Positions 44,899 through 53,860 are shown, counted from the stretch's first letter. The stretch is 64,000 nt of DNA from UBA2377 sp964429385 (GCA_964429385.1 CAYSBR010000004.1:71460-135459), one strand, 5' to 3'. Notes: generated from the sequence alone by a model not told the origin. Program-made: numbers and translations.

Positions 44899-45386
44899 AT
44901 ACTTTTTTCCGTCCTATGCGGGGGCTCGCCTTTTTGGCCGGCCTGATCGGATTCCTGTCTGTGCTCCGGGCGCAACCGGCCGAGGCCACGTCGGATGAAG
45001 CGGCTTGGTTTGCGGGGGAGTGGACGGTGACACCGGCGCCGGTCGAGGGCTTTGACGATGTGGTGACCGAGGTGATTGCGACGGTGCGCATCGAGCATCT
45101 CGACGGCGCGCGCATCGCGCGGCACAGCCCGGAACAGAAAGGGCGGCCCGCCGTCACCGTGGAGTTCATCGTCCGCAAGCTGGGAGCGACGTATCCCTGG
45201 TGGCCGGACGAGGGGCCGGCGGTGGTGACACGCAGGGTGTCGGCGACCGTGTTTGATCTGGCCACGGTGGGACCGATGGGGCGCGCCGATTGGGACCGGG
45301 CGCTGCGGCATACGCGCCAGCCGCCATCCGCGAAAGAGCCGTGTGCCGAGTGTGATGAACGCGGCTCGCGGGATCCGAACTCCTGA
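44895..45386 (+). CDS. Exported protein of unknown function with C-terminal CxxC
   Basis: The 163-residue protein has a signal peptide (GLAFLAGLIGFLSVLRAQPAEA). The mature domain is likely beta-rich (AAWFAGEWTVTPAPVEGFDD, TVEFIVRKLGATYPWWPDEG). It ends with CAECDERG, a CxxC pair that could bind a metal or form a disulfide. No family recognised. It overlaps the upstream gene by 4 nt and is 6 bp from the next. Confidence 0.6.
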   Translation: MNTFFRPMRGLAFLAGLIGFLSVLRAQPAEATSDEAAWFAGEWTVTPAPVEGFDDVVTEVIATVRIEHLDGARIARHSPEQKGRPAVTVEFIVRKLGATYPWWPDEGPAVVTRRVSATVFDLATVGPMGRADWDRALRHTRQPPSAKEPCAECDERGSRDPNS

Positions 45387-45392
45387 TCTTCC

Positions 45393-46097
45393 ATGGAAAA
45401 AGAAACCACAGTCGCACGAAATTCATACTGGCCCGATCTGCTGGCGTTCAGCGCCGGTCTGATCGTCGCGGGCTGGAATGGCTGGGATACCACGGGGTTG
45501 GTCTGGAGCCTGTGGCTTTCGAGCTTCGTGATCGGCTACGCGCTGATCGTCACGCATATCCTCCGTGGGGTGCGACTCGCCGGTGAGGCGGGGGGCGAGG
45601 GCCTGGCGATGAACGGGGTGCCGATTGCGCCGGGCGCGTCGAAGGTGATTCTGACGCTGGGAGCGTTGTTTTTTCTGGCGTTTTTTACCGTGCACTTCGG
45701 CGGGTTTCACTGGGGACATTCGATTTTTCTGAACCTGTTCTTTCCGGTGAACGGTGAGCCGATGCGAGGCGGCTTTCCCGGCGTGGAAACCTATTGGACG
45801 GTGGTGAAGCAGAACTGGTGGTTTATCCCGCTGGCGCTGGTGGCGCAGCGCGCGGCGTTCCGGCCGAAGGCGGAGCCTGCGGGGGGCGCTGACGCCGGGA
45901 CGGCGAAGGCGCTGGCCGACAGGTTTGGCGAAGGCATGATGGCGCCCTACAAGAATGTGGTGCGGCTGCATCTGCTGATCTTCTTCTTCGCGTTCACCTT
46001 CACGCTCGGTCTGAAGGGGGCGCCGATCTTCGTCGTGGTGTATGCGGTGTATTTCTTTCCGTGGGAAATTTTGCGGCGGAAGAAGCCGGCCCGATGA
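45393..46097 (+). CDS. Polytopic membrane protein, DUF6498-like
   Basis: The 234-residue protein has about six TM segments (first at about residues 17-35, last at about 205-225). TVHFGGFHWGHSIFLNLFFP, with closely spaced His residues, resembles the FxxHYGxF...H pattern of DUF6498 proteins. Family assignment is tentative. It is 6 bp after the CxxC protein and 31 bp before the next gene. The two His may bind a metal or haem in the membrane, but this is speculative. Confidence 0.6.
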   Translation: MEKETTVARNSYWPDLLAFSAGLIVAGWNGWDTTGLVWSLWLSSFVIGYALIVTHILRGVRLAGEAGGEGLAMNGVPIAPGASKVILTLGALFFLAFFTVHFGGFHWGHSIFLNLFFPVNGEPMRGGFPGVETYWTVVKQNWWFIPLALVAQRAAFRPKAEPAGGADAGTAKALADRFGEGMMAPYKNVVRLHLLIFFFAFTFTLGLKGAPIFVVVYAVYFFPWEILRRKKPAR

Positions 46098-46128
46098 TTG
46101 GAAAACGCAGGAGTGACGTTTTGAAACG

Positions 46129-46761
46129 ATGAGCAGCCGGCTGAAACAGACCATCGAATTGCTCCAGGAACTGGAGGTGGGACCGACGTTGCGACGGAGC
46201 TGGCGTGACATCCGGATATGGGTCTGGCCGGTCATGCTGGGCCTGGCCTGGCTGGTGCTGCGGCACTGGGGTCCGGAGCATATGGTGTGGCGGTCGCGCG
46301 AAGGGGTTCCTCCGAGCCTGATTGTGCTCCAGACCGCCCGGGCGCTGCTTCTGCCCGGTGCCGTGGCGATCGCGGCGTTGGTGGGATTGACCCGGGCGTG
46401 GTCCGGTCGTTCGGCCGTGAACGGGGCCTATGCGCTCGTCTGCCTGTTGTTGTTGCTGGTGTTCGGCGGGATGTTGTGGAGCGCCGCCAGCTACCGGCTT
46501 TATGTGAACGCGCGCCAAGCGGAGATTCACACGCACGGGGTGAGGTTTCGCACGGTGGCGCGGGAGGAGGTGGTGCGCGTGACCGAGGAGGAGGTCGTGC
46601 GCCGGGGTTTGGTGCGCTCGTATCCCGTGCTGGAAACGCGCGCGGGTGGCCGGATTCATGTGCGGGGGCCCGGAGACTGGGAGTGGGCGCATTATTTGTG
46701 CGAGACTTGGGATGTGCCGCTGATGACAAAGGCGGCCACTGCGGGGAGGACGCGACCATGA
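46129..46761 (+). CDS. Membrane protein with PH-like C-terminal domain
   Basis: The 210-residue protein has TMs at about residues 30-46, 66-86 and 101-125. A short beta-rich C-terminal domain (about 125-200) with RLYVNARQAEIHTHGVRFRTVAREEVVRV reads like a bacterial PH/DUF2244-style domain. No firm family. The stop overlaps the next start by 4 nt. It likely sits in the inner membrane with the domain in the cytoplasm. Confidence 0.6.
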   Translation: MSSRLKQTIELLQELEVGPTLRRSWRDIRIWVWPVMLGLAWLVLRHWGPEHMVWRSREGVPPSLIVLQTARALLLPGAVAIAALVGLTRAWSGRSAVNGAYALVCLLLLLVFGGMLWSAASYRLYVNARQAEIHTHGVRFRTVAREEVVRVTEEEVVRRGLVRSYPVLETRAGGRIHVRGPGDWEWAHYLCETWDVPLMTKAATAGRTRP

Positions 46762-47474
46762 CGGCGGGAGCTAAAGGGAAGGCGTTCGCGCGGAGAAGCG
46801 GATATCTGGTGAGGGTCGCGCTGGCGGCGACGGTGCTAGGGCTGTTATGGGTGGTCTGGCAGCCTTCGTATTTCACGCTGCCGGAAGAGCTCACCCGCCC
46901 GCGCAGTCGCGCGGAACTGGCCGCATTGCCCCCGGGCAGCCTGTTCTTAATCGAGGGCCGGGTGGAGCCGAGATCGTCCATGCCGGGTCTGGAATGGCAG
47001 GGGCGTTTCGCCTACCTGCACCGGCAATTCAAGGATGTGGGTATCGGGACCAAGGAGCAACGGGTGGTGGTCATCGCCCAACACCGGCCCGCACTGGCCT
47101 TTGTCTGGACGGATGGGGAGGTCTGGCAGCTGCCGACGGATAGTTACGAGCTGAAGCATGCTCCGCGGGTCAAGGCACGTTTCTGGCCGAGAAAATGGCT
47201 GGGGACCACGCGGGTGGATGACTGGCATGAGTCGAGCACGGGATTCCGGGCGGGCGAGGCGGCGCTGGCCTATGGCCGGGTAGGTGCGGCTGGGGGCGCG
47301 CAAGTTGAGATGCTGCTGGAATCTCCGGTGTCCGTGGTGGAGATCCGGATCGGCCGGGAAAACACGGCCCGTCAGCGCCTGGTGCTGGCGGCCAAGATCA
47401 TGCTCTCGCTATTCAGTCTTTCACTGATCGTGCCGCGCTGGCGAAAAAACGTGCCCACGCCGGTTGCGGTGTGA
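46758..47474 (+). CDS. Two-TM protein with a GIDE-like periplasmic domain
   Basis: The 238-residue protein starts MTAGAKGKAFARRSG. TM1 lies at about residues 18-36 and TM2 at about 212-230. The domain between them begins LPPGSLFLIEGRVEPRSSMP and GRFAYLHRQFKD, loosely like GIDE domains (a loop that opens with a GxV/GRV strand and a YxxR strand), but I am not sure. It is the last coupled gene of the operon; the next gene, an esterase, starts 53 bp later with its own signal peptide. Confidence 0.6.
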   Translation: MTAGAKGKAFARRSGYLVRVALAATVLGLLWVVWQPSYFTLPEELTRPRSRAELAALPPGSLFLIEGRVEPRSSMPGLEWQGRFAYLHRQFKDVGIGTKEQRVVVIAQHRPALAFVWTDGEVWQLPTDSYELKHAPRVKARFWPRKWLGTTRVDDWHESSTGFRAGEAALAYGRVGAAGGAQVEMLLESPVSVVEIRIGRENTARQRLVLAAKIMLSLFSLSLIVPRWRKNVPTPVAV

Positions 47475-47526
47475 TCGTTTTGTGTCGTCAGTCCGGCCGG
47501 CTGCGCCTGTTGTGGTTCCACAACCC

Positions 47527-48897
47527 ATGAAAACGACGATACGCATTCTGATGATTGCTGGCGCGCTGTTCGCCGGTGTGCTCGCCCCGGCGCAAAGCGT
47601 GACGGATTGGTCCATCCCGGAGGTGCCGGCCCATGCCCAGATGCGCACGGCGGGCGTGAGGGTGGCGGTGGTGCCGGAGCGCGCGGGGTGGACGTATCGG
47701 GTGGGGGAGCCGGTGCGCTTTAACGTCGCGGCGACCGCCGACGGCCAGTTGCTGACCGGGGCGACGGTCACCTACAAGGTCGGACCGGAGATGCTGCCGG
47801 CCGATGAAAATACGGCGGTGCTGCCGGAGAGCGGGCTGGTGATCGACGGCGGCACGCTCAAGGAACCGGGCTTCATCCGTTGCGTGGTGACCGTGAAGGT
47901 GGGCGGGCGGACTTATCGCGGAGTGGGGACCGCGGCGCTTTCCCCGGAGGAAATCCAGCCGACGCAACGTGACCCCGAGGATTTCGACGCTTTCTGGTCC
48001 GCGGCCAAGGAAGAGCTTGCGGCGATCCCGATGGAGGTGCGCCGGACTTTGATTCCCGAGGCCTGCACCGACCGGATTGACGTCTATCATGTCAGTATTC
48101 GCACGGCGGGTCCGGCCAATGCGCGCACCGGCGCGGCGTCACGTATCTACGGCATTCTTTGTGTGCCGAAGGCCCCGGGCAAGTATCCTGCGATTTTGCA
48201 TGTGCCGGGAGCGGGGGTAAGGCCCTACGGTGGCTTGAGGGATCTGGCGGCGCGTGGCGCGATCACGCTGCAAATCGGCATCCATGGCATCCCGGTCAAC
48301 CAGCCGCAGGAGGTTTATGATCAGCTGTCGCTGGGAGCGTTGAGCGGGTATCCGTTGTTCAACCTCGATAACCGCGACGCGTATTACTACCGCCGTGTGT
48401 ATCTCGGCTGCGTGCGGGCCAACGATTACCTGGCGTCATTGCCTGAATTTGACGGCGAAAACCTGCTGGTGACCGGTGGCAGTCAGGGCGGCCAGCTGTC
48501 GATCGTGACCGCGGCGCTGGATCCGCGGGTGAAAGCGCTGGCGGCCTATTATCCGGCCTATTGTGATGTGACCGGCTATCTGCATGGCCGCGCGGGCGGC
48601 TGGCCGCACATGATGAACCGGAATCTGGACTGGGCGACCGGGCATCCCACCAAGAAGAAAATCGCGACAACCGGCTACTATGATGTGGTGAATTTCGCCC
48701 GTCGTCTCCAGGTGCCGGGGCATTACGCCTGGGGTTACAATGACGAAGTCTGCCCGCCGACCTCCATGTATGCGGCTTACAACGTCATCTCCGCGCCGAA
48801 GCAGCTCCTGCTCGCGCTGGAAACCGGTCACACGACGATTCCCGAGGAAACCGCGATCATGAACGACTGGATGGCGGCGCGGCTCGGATTGGAGTGA
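47527..48897 (+). CDS. Exported acetylxylan esterase/cephalosporin-C deacetylase-like (CE7)
   Basis: The 456-residue protein has a signal peptide (RILMIAGALFAGVLAPAQS), an N-terminal beta domain (about 25-145) and an alpha/beta-hydrolase domain. The nucleophile motif is LVTGGSQGGQLS, the acid Asp is in YNDEVCPPTSMY and the His is in LETGHTTIPE. The AXE1/CE7 family deacetylates xylan, xylo-oligosaccharides or related acetyl esters. Secretion suggests a polysaccharide side-chain substrate. It is codirectional with the eleven-gene operon but has a larger gap, so membership is uncertain. Confidence 0.88.
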   Translation: MKTTIRILMIAGALFAGVLAPAQSVTDWSIPEVPAHAQMRTAGVRVAVVPERAGWTYRVGEPVRFNVAATADGQLLTGATVTYKVGPEMLPADENTAVLPESGLVIDGGTLKEPGFIRCVVTVKVGGRTYRGVGTAALSPEEIQPTQRDPEDFDAFWSAAKEELAAIPMEVRRTLIPEACTDRIDVYHVSIRTAGPANARTGAASRIYGILCVPKAPGKYPAILHVPGAGVRPYGGLRDLAARGAITLQIGIHGIPVNQPQEVYDQLSLGALSGYPLFNLDNRDAYYYRRVYLGCVRANDYLASLPEFDGENLLVTGGSQGGQLSIVTAALDPRVKALAAYYPAYCDVTGYLHGRAGGWPHMMNRNLDWATGHPTKKKIATTGYYDVVNFARRLQVPGHYAWGYNDEVCPPTSMYAAYNVISAPKQLLLALETGHTTIPEETAIMNDWMAARLGLE

Positions 48898-48983
48898 TCC
48901 TGTTGGGCCGGACGGGGAAGCCGTGGCCGGCATCCGCAGTTTGGGATTCAGTCCCGGCGGACTTTGCGCTTTGCTGGCCGTAA

Positions 48984-49007
48984 CCCGAACCCGATCCCGA
49001 ACCCGAG
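48984..49007. repeat. Short tandem repeat upstream of 49014 gene
   Basis: CCCGAACCCGAT (48984-48995) is followed directly by CCCGAACCCGAG (48996-49007), a 12-bp repeat differing only in the last base. It abuts the start region of the following gene. No function assigned. Confidence 0.55.
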
Positions 49008-49013
49008 AAGACC

Positions 49014-49634
49014 ATGGCCGCCATCGACGAAGGTATTGTCCGCGAGTATTTCGAGCAGAACGGCTTTCTGGTGCGCCAGCTGCGCAAGTATCAGGTGCAG
49101 GCGCGGCGCAAGACGAGTGCCGAGGAGGTGGATCTGCTGGTTTTCAACCCCGCCTGGCAGACCGGCTTGCGCAAACCGGAGTTCTTTCTTTTTTCGACCG
49201 AGCTGCCTTTCATCCATAAGGCGGTGGTGGCGGTGAAGGGTTGGCACACCGGCGTGTTCACGCCGAACATGCTGAAGAACAGCCCCGATATTTTTGGCTT
49301 CCTGGAGGAAAACGTGCTGAAGAATGTCACGCGCTTCTTTCCGGCTCCCGCCCCGGGCGAAGGGGACCTGACGAAAATTCTCGTGTTGCCGAGCCTGCCG
49401 ACCGCGGAGCCGTTCCGTTCACAGAGCGTGGCTTTGCTCAAGGAGCGCGGGGTGGACGCGATCATTTCGTTCCGGGCCATGCTGCTGGATCTTCTGGAAA
49501 AGATCGAAGTGAACCAGAATTACACCAAGAGCGACACGCTGCAGGTCATGCGGTTGATGAAGAACTACGATCTGCTCAAGGATCCGCAGCTCGACATGTT
49601 TCCGGAACGGCCGGGCCGCCGGCCCAAGGAATAA
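49014..49634 (+). CDS. Conserved hypothetical protein, possible PD-(D/E)XK-like fold
   Basis: The 206-residue cytoplasmic protein has a helix (EYFEQNGFLVRQLRKYQ), then EEVDLLVFNP (residues 37-46), then HKAVVAVKGWHTG (68-80). The E..D-LLV and VxVK strands resemble the core of PD-(D/E)XK nucleases, but the acid before Lys75 is Ala73, so an active nuclease is doubtful. The C-terminal half is helical. It lies 6 bp before lpxA and is probably cotranscribed. No family recognised. Confidence 0.6.
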   Translation: MAAIDEGIVREYFEQNGFLVRQLRKYQVQARRKTSAEEVDLLVFNPAWQTGLRKPEFFLFSTELPFIHKAVVAVKGWHTGVFTPNMLKNSPDIFGFLEENVLKNVTRFFPAPAPGEGDLTKILVLPSLPTAEPFRSQSVALLKERGVDAIISFRAMLLDLLEKIEVNQNYTKSDTLQVMRLMKNYDLLKDPQLDMFPERPGRRPKE

Positions 49635-49640
49635 ATTTTT

Positions 49641-50405
49641 ATGGCGACGACGATACATCCCACCGCCCAGGTTGAGGCGGGTGCGCAACTGGGCGAGGAT
49701 TGCGAAATCCAGGCCTACGCGATTGTGACGCGACACTGCGTGCTGGGCGACCGCGTCGTCGTGCATCCGTTTGCGGTGATCGGCGGTGACCCGCAGTATC
49801 TGAAATTTGATCGCGCGACCCCGGCCGGCGTGCGGGTGGGCAGCGGCACGGTGATCCGTGAGCACGTGACGATCAACCGCTCGATCCATGCGGATAAAAA
49901 CACGGTGTTGGGGGAAAACTGCTTCCTGATGGCCGCAAGCCATGTGGCGCATGATTGCGAGGTTGGAAGCAATGTGGTGTTTGCCAATGCGGCGCTCCTG
50001 GCCGGCCATGTGAGCGTGGGCGATCATACATTTCTCGGCGGGGCTTCGGCGGTGCATCAATTTTGCCGCCTGGGCGAGGGGGTGATGGTGGCGGGACACG
50101 CCGCGATCACACGCGATGTGCCGCATTACGTGATGGTGGCGGAGCGCGATGATGTGATCGGGTTCAACGTCGTCGGGCTCAAGCGCCGCGGGTTCAGCCG
50201 TGCGGCGATCATCGAGCTGAAGACGGCGTTTGAGGAGGTGTATTTCACGCCGGGCAATATTCGCGAGGTGGCGGCCACCCTGCTCGGGCAGGGCCGGTTG
50301 GCCACGGCGGAGGCACGACGGTTTGTGGAATTCTTCAGCGGCGGGCAGCGCAGTTTCGCGCGCCCCCGGCGCAAAGCGGGAGGTGCGGACGAAAATGGCG
50401 GCTAA
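49641..50405 (+). CDS. lpxA: Acyl-[ACP]--UDP-N-acetylglucosamine O-acyltransferase
   Basis: The 254-residue left-handed beta-helix protein has hexapeptide repeats from residue 5 (TIHPTAQVEAGAQLGEDCEI). The LpxA block AASHVAHDCEVGSNVVFAN includes the catalytic His, and GHVSVGDHTFLGGASAVHQF follows. The C-terminal helical domain (about 185-250) is complete. It catalyses the first step of lipid A synthesis. The gene overlaps pdxA by 11 nt and follows the hypothetical gene at 49014 by 6 bp. Confidence 0.93.
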   Translation: MATTIHPTAQVEAGAQLGEDCEIQAYAIVTRHCVLGDRVVVHPFAVIGGDPQYLKFDRATPAGVRVGSGTVIREHVTINRSIHADKNTVLGENCFLMAASHVAHDCEVGSNVVFANAALLAGHVSVGDHTFLGGASAVHQFCRLGEGVMVAGHAAITRDVPHYVMVAERDDVIGFNVVGLKRRGFSRAAIIELKTAFEEVYFTPGNIREVAATLLGQGRLATAEARRFVEFFSGGQRSFARPRRKAGGADENGG

Positions 50406-51315
50406 ACTCTCGCTTACCTGTGGTGATCCGGCGGGCGTCGGCCCCGAGATCATCGCCCGCTGGCTTGCGGAGCATCCGGCCGAGATCGCCGACGTGGCGG
50501 TGATCGGCCCGGCCCGCTGGCTGGAAACCCTGCCGGTTGTGGTCAGAAAAGTTCCGGTGGGTGGAGACGATTTTACGGCAATTCCGGGACAACCGACAGG
50601 AGAGGGCGCTTTGGTGGCTTGGGCCGCGATGGAACATGCGGCGGCCGGCTGCGGGACGGGCGAGTTTTCCGGGGTGGTGACGGGGCCGGTCAGCAAGGCG
50701 CGGCTGGCGGCGATTGGTTATGCTTATCCGGGGCAGACCGAGTTTTTTGCCGCGCGGTGGGGCGGGGCACCGGTGATGGGTTTCTGTGGCGGCCGTCTGC
50801 GGGTGGTGCTGGCGACCTGGCATGTGCCGCTGGTGGAGGTGCCCCAGTTGCTGGGGCCGCAATTGCTGCACCGCACTGTGGCGGCGGCGGATCAGCTGGC
50901 GCGGAGTGAAGGAATCACGGCGCCGCGAATCGGTGTGTGCGGACTGAATCCGCATGCGGGCGAAGACGGATTGCTGGGGGGCGAGGAACGGGATTTCATC
51001 AACCCATCGCTGGCAAAGCTGCGCAGCGCATATCCCGGCCTGTCCCATTGCCTGCCGGCGGACACGCTTTTCGCCCGGGCGCTGCGGGCCGAGTTCGATG
51101 TCGTCGTGGCCCTGTATCACGATCAGGGGCTGGCACCGCTGAAGACGGTGGATTTCGACACCGCCGTCAATGTCACGCTCGGACTGCCGTTTGTCCGCAC
51201 GAGTCCCGACCATGGCACGGCTTTTGATATCGCGGGCAAAGGGCTGGCGAGTGGCCGGAGTTTTGCCCACGCCGTGGCCACGGCCCGGCGGCTGATTGCT
51301 TTTCATTCTTCGTAA
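50395..51315 (+). CDS. pdxA: 4-hydroxythreonine-4-phosphate dehydrogenase
   Basis: The protein has 306 residues from ATG 50395, with GGGAGGTG about ten bases upstream. It opens KLSLTCGDPAGVGPEI, and later has YPGQTEFFA, VCGLNPHAGEDGLLG, YHDQGLAPLK and RTSPDHGTAFDIAGKG, which include the metal-binding His residues. It acts in deoxyxylulose-dependent pyridoxal phosphate synthesis. Its start lies inside lpxA. Confidence 0.93.
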   Translation: MAAKLSLTCGDPAGVGPEIIARWLAEHPAEIADVAVIGPARWLETLPVVVRKVPVGGDDFTAIPGQPTGEGALVAWAAMEHAAAGCGTGEFSGVVTGPVSKARLAAIGYAYPGQTEFFAARWGGAPVMGFCGGRLRVVLATWHVPLVEVPQLLGPQLLHRTVAAADQLARSEGITAPRIGVCGLNPHAGEDGLLGGEERDFINPSLAKLRSAYPGLSHCLPADTLFARALRAEFDVVVALYHDQGLAPLKTVDFDTAVNVTLGLPFVRTSPDHGTAFDIAGKGLASGRSFAHAVATARRLIAFHSS

Positions 51316-51329
51316 TCCAGTCTTTCCCC

Positions 51330-53219
51330 ATGAAAATCCGACTCCTCTGCTTCCTGACCGCCGCGATACTCACAAGTCTGCCGGTGCTGGCGGCCCCGGT
51401 TACACCGGTGGAAAAGCCCCGCATCACTTCGCAGGATCAGTTACCGCGTTTCAGCTATGAGTTCACCGGCCGCGTGGCGGATGTGGCGACTGATGATGCG
51501 GTGTATGGCCCGCTGGCGGCGGCGGTGCGGGCGGACTTGGAGAAACTGATCAACGACTACGAAATCACCGATCGCACGACGTTGCAGGGAATACTGCTCA
51601 CGCTGATGACGATGGACCTGCATGCGGGCGATCATGCGGCGGCCCGTGCCCGCCTTGCCGCGGTGCGCGGTCTGGAGGAGAAGCCGGCGAACCGGTTGAC
51701 GACGGGGTTGCTGGCGGAAACCTACATGGCGACCCGGGACGCGGGCGACTATGCGACGGACGCGGCCTTTCGGGTGGCGTTTGCCAAAAACTATGCGGCC
51801 AAATTGGCCGAGCTGCCGTGGTCGGTCGTCGCCGACAATCTGAAGGCGGCCCGCACCTCGGCGGAGATTGTCACGGAAGCGTTTATCATCGGGAATCTGG
51901 AGGCGCAGTTGCAGCCTGGCGTGGACAAGGCGGGAACGATCAGCGGTGACGTGGCCCAGATGCTGGTCGGGCAGCGGGCCAATGTCGCCCATTTCCTGCC
52001 TTTGCGAACCGAGCGGGCGGACGCGCTGGCGGGCATCATTGCGAGCAATCAGGTGGACAAGCCGAATATCTGGCCCGAGCGGGATTTTGTACTGACGGCG
52101 GACGCGAGCCTGACGCCTGTCGTGGTGGCGGTCTGGGACAGCGGTCTGGATACCGCGGTGCTGCCCGGGCAGTTGTGGGTTAATCCGGCGGAGGAGGCGG
52201 ACGGCACGGACAAGGATGGCAATGGTTATGTGGATGATGTTCACGGCATCGCTTATGACTTACGGGCTGATGCCGTGCCTGAATTGCTTCTCCCGCTGAC
52301 AGAGGAGCAGCTGGCGCTTTATCCGAAGGCGCGCAACTGGACCAAGGGACTGCTGGACCTGCAGTCCAGCATCGACAGTCCGGAGGCCGCCGCTCTGCGG
52401 CAGCATATGGCCGGCCTGGCTCCCGCTGATGTGCAGCCGTTTCTTGAGAGCCTCAACCTCTTCGGAAATTACACGCATGGCACCCATGTCGCGGGGATCG
52501 CTGCGGCGGGGAATCCCGCCATTCGCGTGCTCACGGCGAGAATCACGTTTGATCACCGGATGATTCCCGATGTGCCGACCCGCGAGGATGCGGAAAAGTC
52601 AGCCGCCGCGAGCCGGGCCGTGATTGATTATTTCCGAAAACACGGGGTGCGCGTGGTGAATATGAGCTGGGGCGGCTCACCGCGCGGCATTGAGGCGGCT
52701 TTCGAGGCCAATGGCGCCGGCGGCACTCCCGAGGAGCGTCGGCAGACGGCGCGGGAGTATTTCGAAATCGCACGCACGGCGCTTGCCGATGCGATGGCGG
52801 AGGCTTCCGACATCCTGTTCATCGCCGCCGCTGGCAACAGCGACAATGATGCGGCGTTCGATGAATTCATCCCTTCGGGCATTGATCTGCCAAACATCCT
52901 GACCGTGGGTGCGGTGGATCAGGCGGGGGAGGAGACCTCTTTCAGCAGTTTTGGAGCGAATGTGGATGTGCATGCCAATGGCTTCGAGGTGGAGAGCTGG
53001 CTGCCGGGTGGGGAGCGGATGAAATATTCCGGCACTTCCATGGCTGCGCCCAATGTGGCGAATTTGGCGGCCAAGCTCCTGGCGCTTGATCCGGCCCTGG
53101 ATGTGGCGGCCCTGACCGCGTTGATCATGGATGGGGCGGAGCGCAGTGCGGACGGGCGGATCAACCTGATTCACCCCCGGCGCAGCTTCGAGTTGCTGAA
53201 AACACGGCACGGCGAATGA
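51330..53219 (+). CDS. Exported subtilisin-like serine peptidase (S8)
   Basis: The 629-residue protein has a signal peptide (MKIRLLCFLTAAILTSLPVL), a helical pro-region of about 240 residues and an S8 domain. The catalytic Asp270 is in AVWDSGLD, His383 in THGTHVAG, Asn503 in AAAGNSD (oxyanion) and Ser570 in SGTSMAAPN. An insert of about 70 residues lies between the Asp and His motifs, after a Ca-loop-like DGTDKDGNGYVDD. It ends soon after the domain, without a sorting tail. It is probably secreted and nonspecific. It follows pdxA by 14 bp. Confidence 0.92.
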   Translation: MKIRLLCFLTAAILTSLPVLAAPVTPVEKPRITSQDQLPRFSYEFTGRVADVATDDAVYGPLAAAVRADLEKLINDYEITDRTTLQGILLTLMTMDLHAGDHAAARARLAAVRGLEEKPANRLTTGLLAETYMATRDAGDYATDAAFRVAFAKNYAAKLAELPWSVVADNLKAARTSAEIVTEAFIIGNLEAQLQPGVDKAGTISGDVAQMLVGQRANVAHFLPLRTERADALAGIIASNQVDKPNIWPERDFVLTADASLTPVVVAVWDSGLDTAVLPGQLWVNPAEEADGTDKDGNGYVDDVHGIAYDLRADAVPELLLPLTEEQLALYPKARNWTKGLLDLQSSIDSPEAAALRQHMAGLAPADVQPFLESLNLFGNYTHGTHVAGIAAAGNPAIRVLTARITFDHRMIPDVPTREDAEKSAAASRAVIDYFRKHGVRVVNMSWGGSPRGIEAAFEANGAGGTPEERRQTAREYFEIARTALADAMAEASDILFIAAAGNSDNDAAFDEFIPSGIDLPNILTVGAVDQAGEETSFSSFGANVDVHANGFEVESWLPGGERMKYSGTSMAAPNVANLAAKLLALDPALDVAALTALIMDGAERSADGRINLIHPRRSFELLKTRHGE

Positions 53220-53286
53220 AGCTCCGCAGCCTTACCGAACGGGGGTTTTGCGTGGTTCGCTGGAGCACCGTCTTCCTTGCGCGAGG

Positions 53287-53309
53287 CTCGGCGGCAGGCG
53301 CTCGCCGAG
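53287..53309 (+). terminator. Hairpin downstream of subtilase gene
   Basis: CTCGGCG (53287-53293) pairs with CGCCGAG (53303-53309) and is followed by TGGATTTTGG. It sits 67 bp after the peptidase stop. The weak T content makes the terminator call tentative. Confidence 0.35.
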
Positions 53310-53374
53310 TGGATTTTGGTCCCATCGCGGGCGGATGCTTGATAAACCGGCGGCCTCGCCAATAGTCTTGCGTC

Positions 53375-53776
53375 ATGTCTGCCGTTGGAACGATTCCGCC
53401 TCCCGTTGCACCCGCTGCCGCCCTTCCCGAAGGGGTGCGCGAGGGCAATGAGAACCTTGTCCGCCTGACGGATCCGGCGGGGCGGAAAGTGTCCGCGCTG
53501 ATTGCCCGTGAGCGGCAGGGGGATTTTCTGCGGGTGGCCATCAGTGGCGGCGGGTGCAATGGCTTGAGCTACAAACTCCGTTTTGCAAGGGAACCGCGGC
53601 GGGGTGACATCCTTGTGCGTACCGCTGGAATTGATGTCTTGGTGGACAGCAAGACCGCCCTCTATCTAAAGGGAACCCAGTTGGATTACTCCGACCGGCT
53701 GATTGCGGGCGGCTTCAAGTTCGCCAACCCCAATGCCAAGGCCAGCTGTTCCTGCGGGGAGAGTTTCAGTGTCTGA
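53375..53776 (+). CDS. A-type iron-sulfur carrier (HesB/IscA/ErpA family)
   Basis: The 133-residue protein has the conserved Cys sites GGGCNGLSY (about residue 70) and CSCGESF at the C-terminus, the three-Cys pattern of A-type carriers. The N-terminal 40 residues are an extension beyond the 107-residue norm. It delivers Fe-S clusters to apoproteins and fits the SUF genes at the window end. It is monocistronic-looking, with infC 84 bp downstream. Confidence 0.9.
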   Translation: MSAVGTIPPPVAPAAALPEGVREGNENLVRLTDPAGRKVSALIARERQGDFLRVAISGGGCNGLSYKLRFAREPRRGDILVRTAGIDVLVDSKTALYLKGTQLDYSDRLIAGGFKFANPNAKASCSCGESFSV

Positions 53777-53860
53777 CAGCCTGCCAATAATAGATGTTGT
53801 CATGACGCAACGGAGGGTTGAGAAGCATCCCGACCCTGATCACCAGCCCTTACCTTATTG

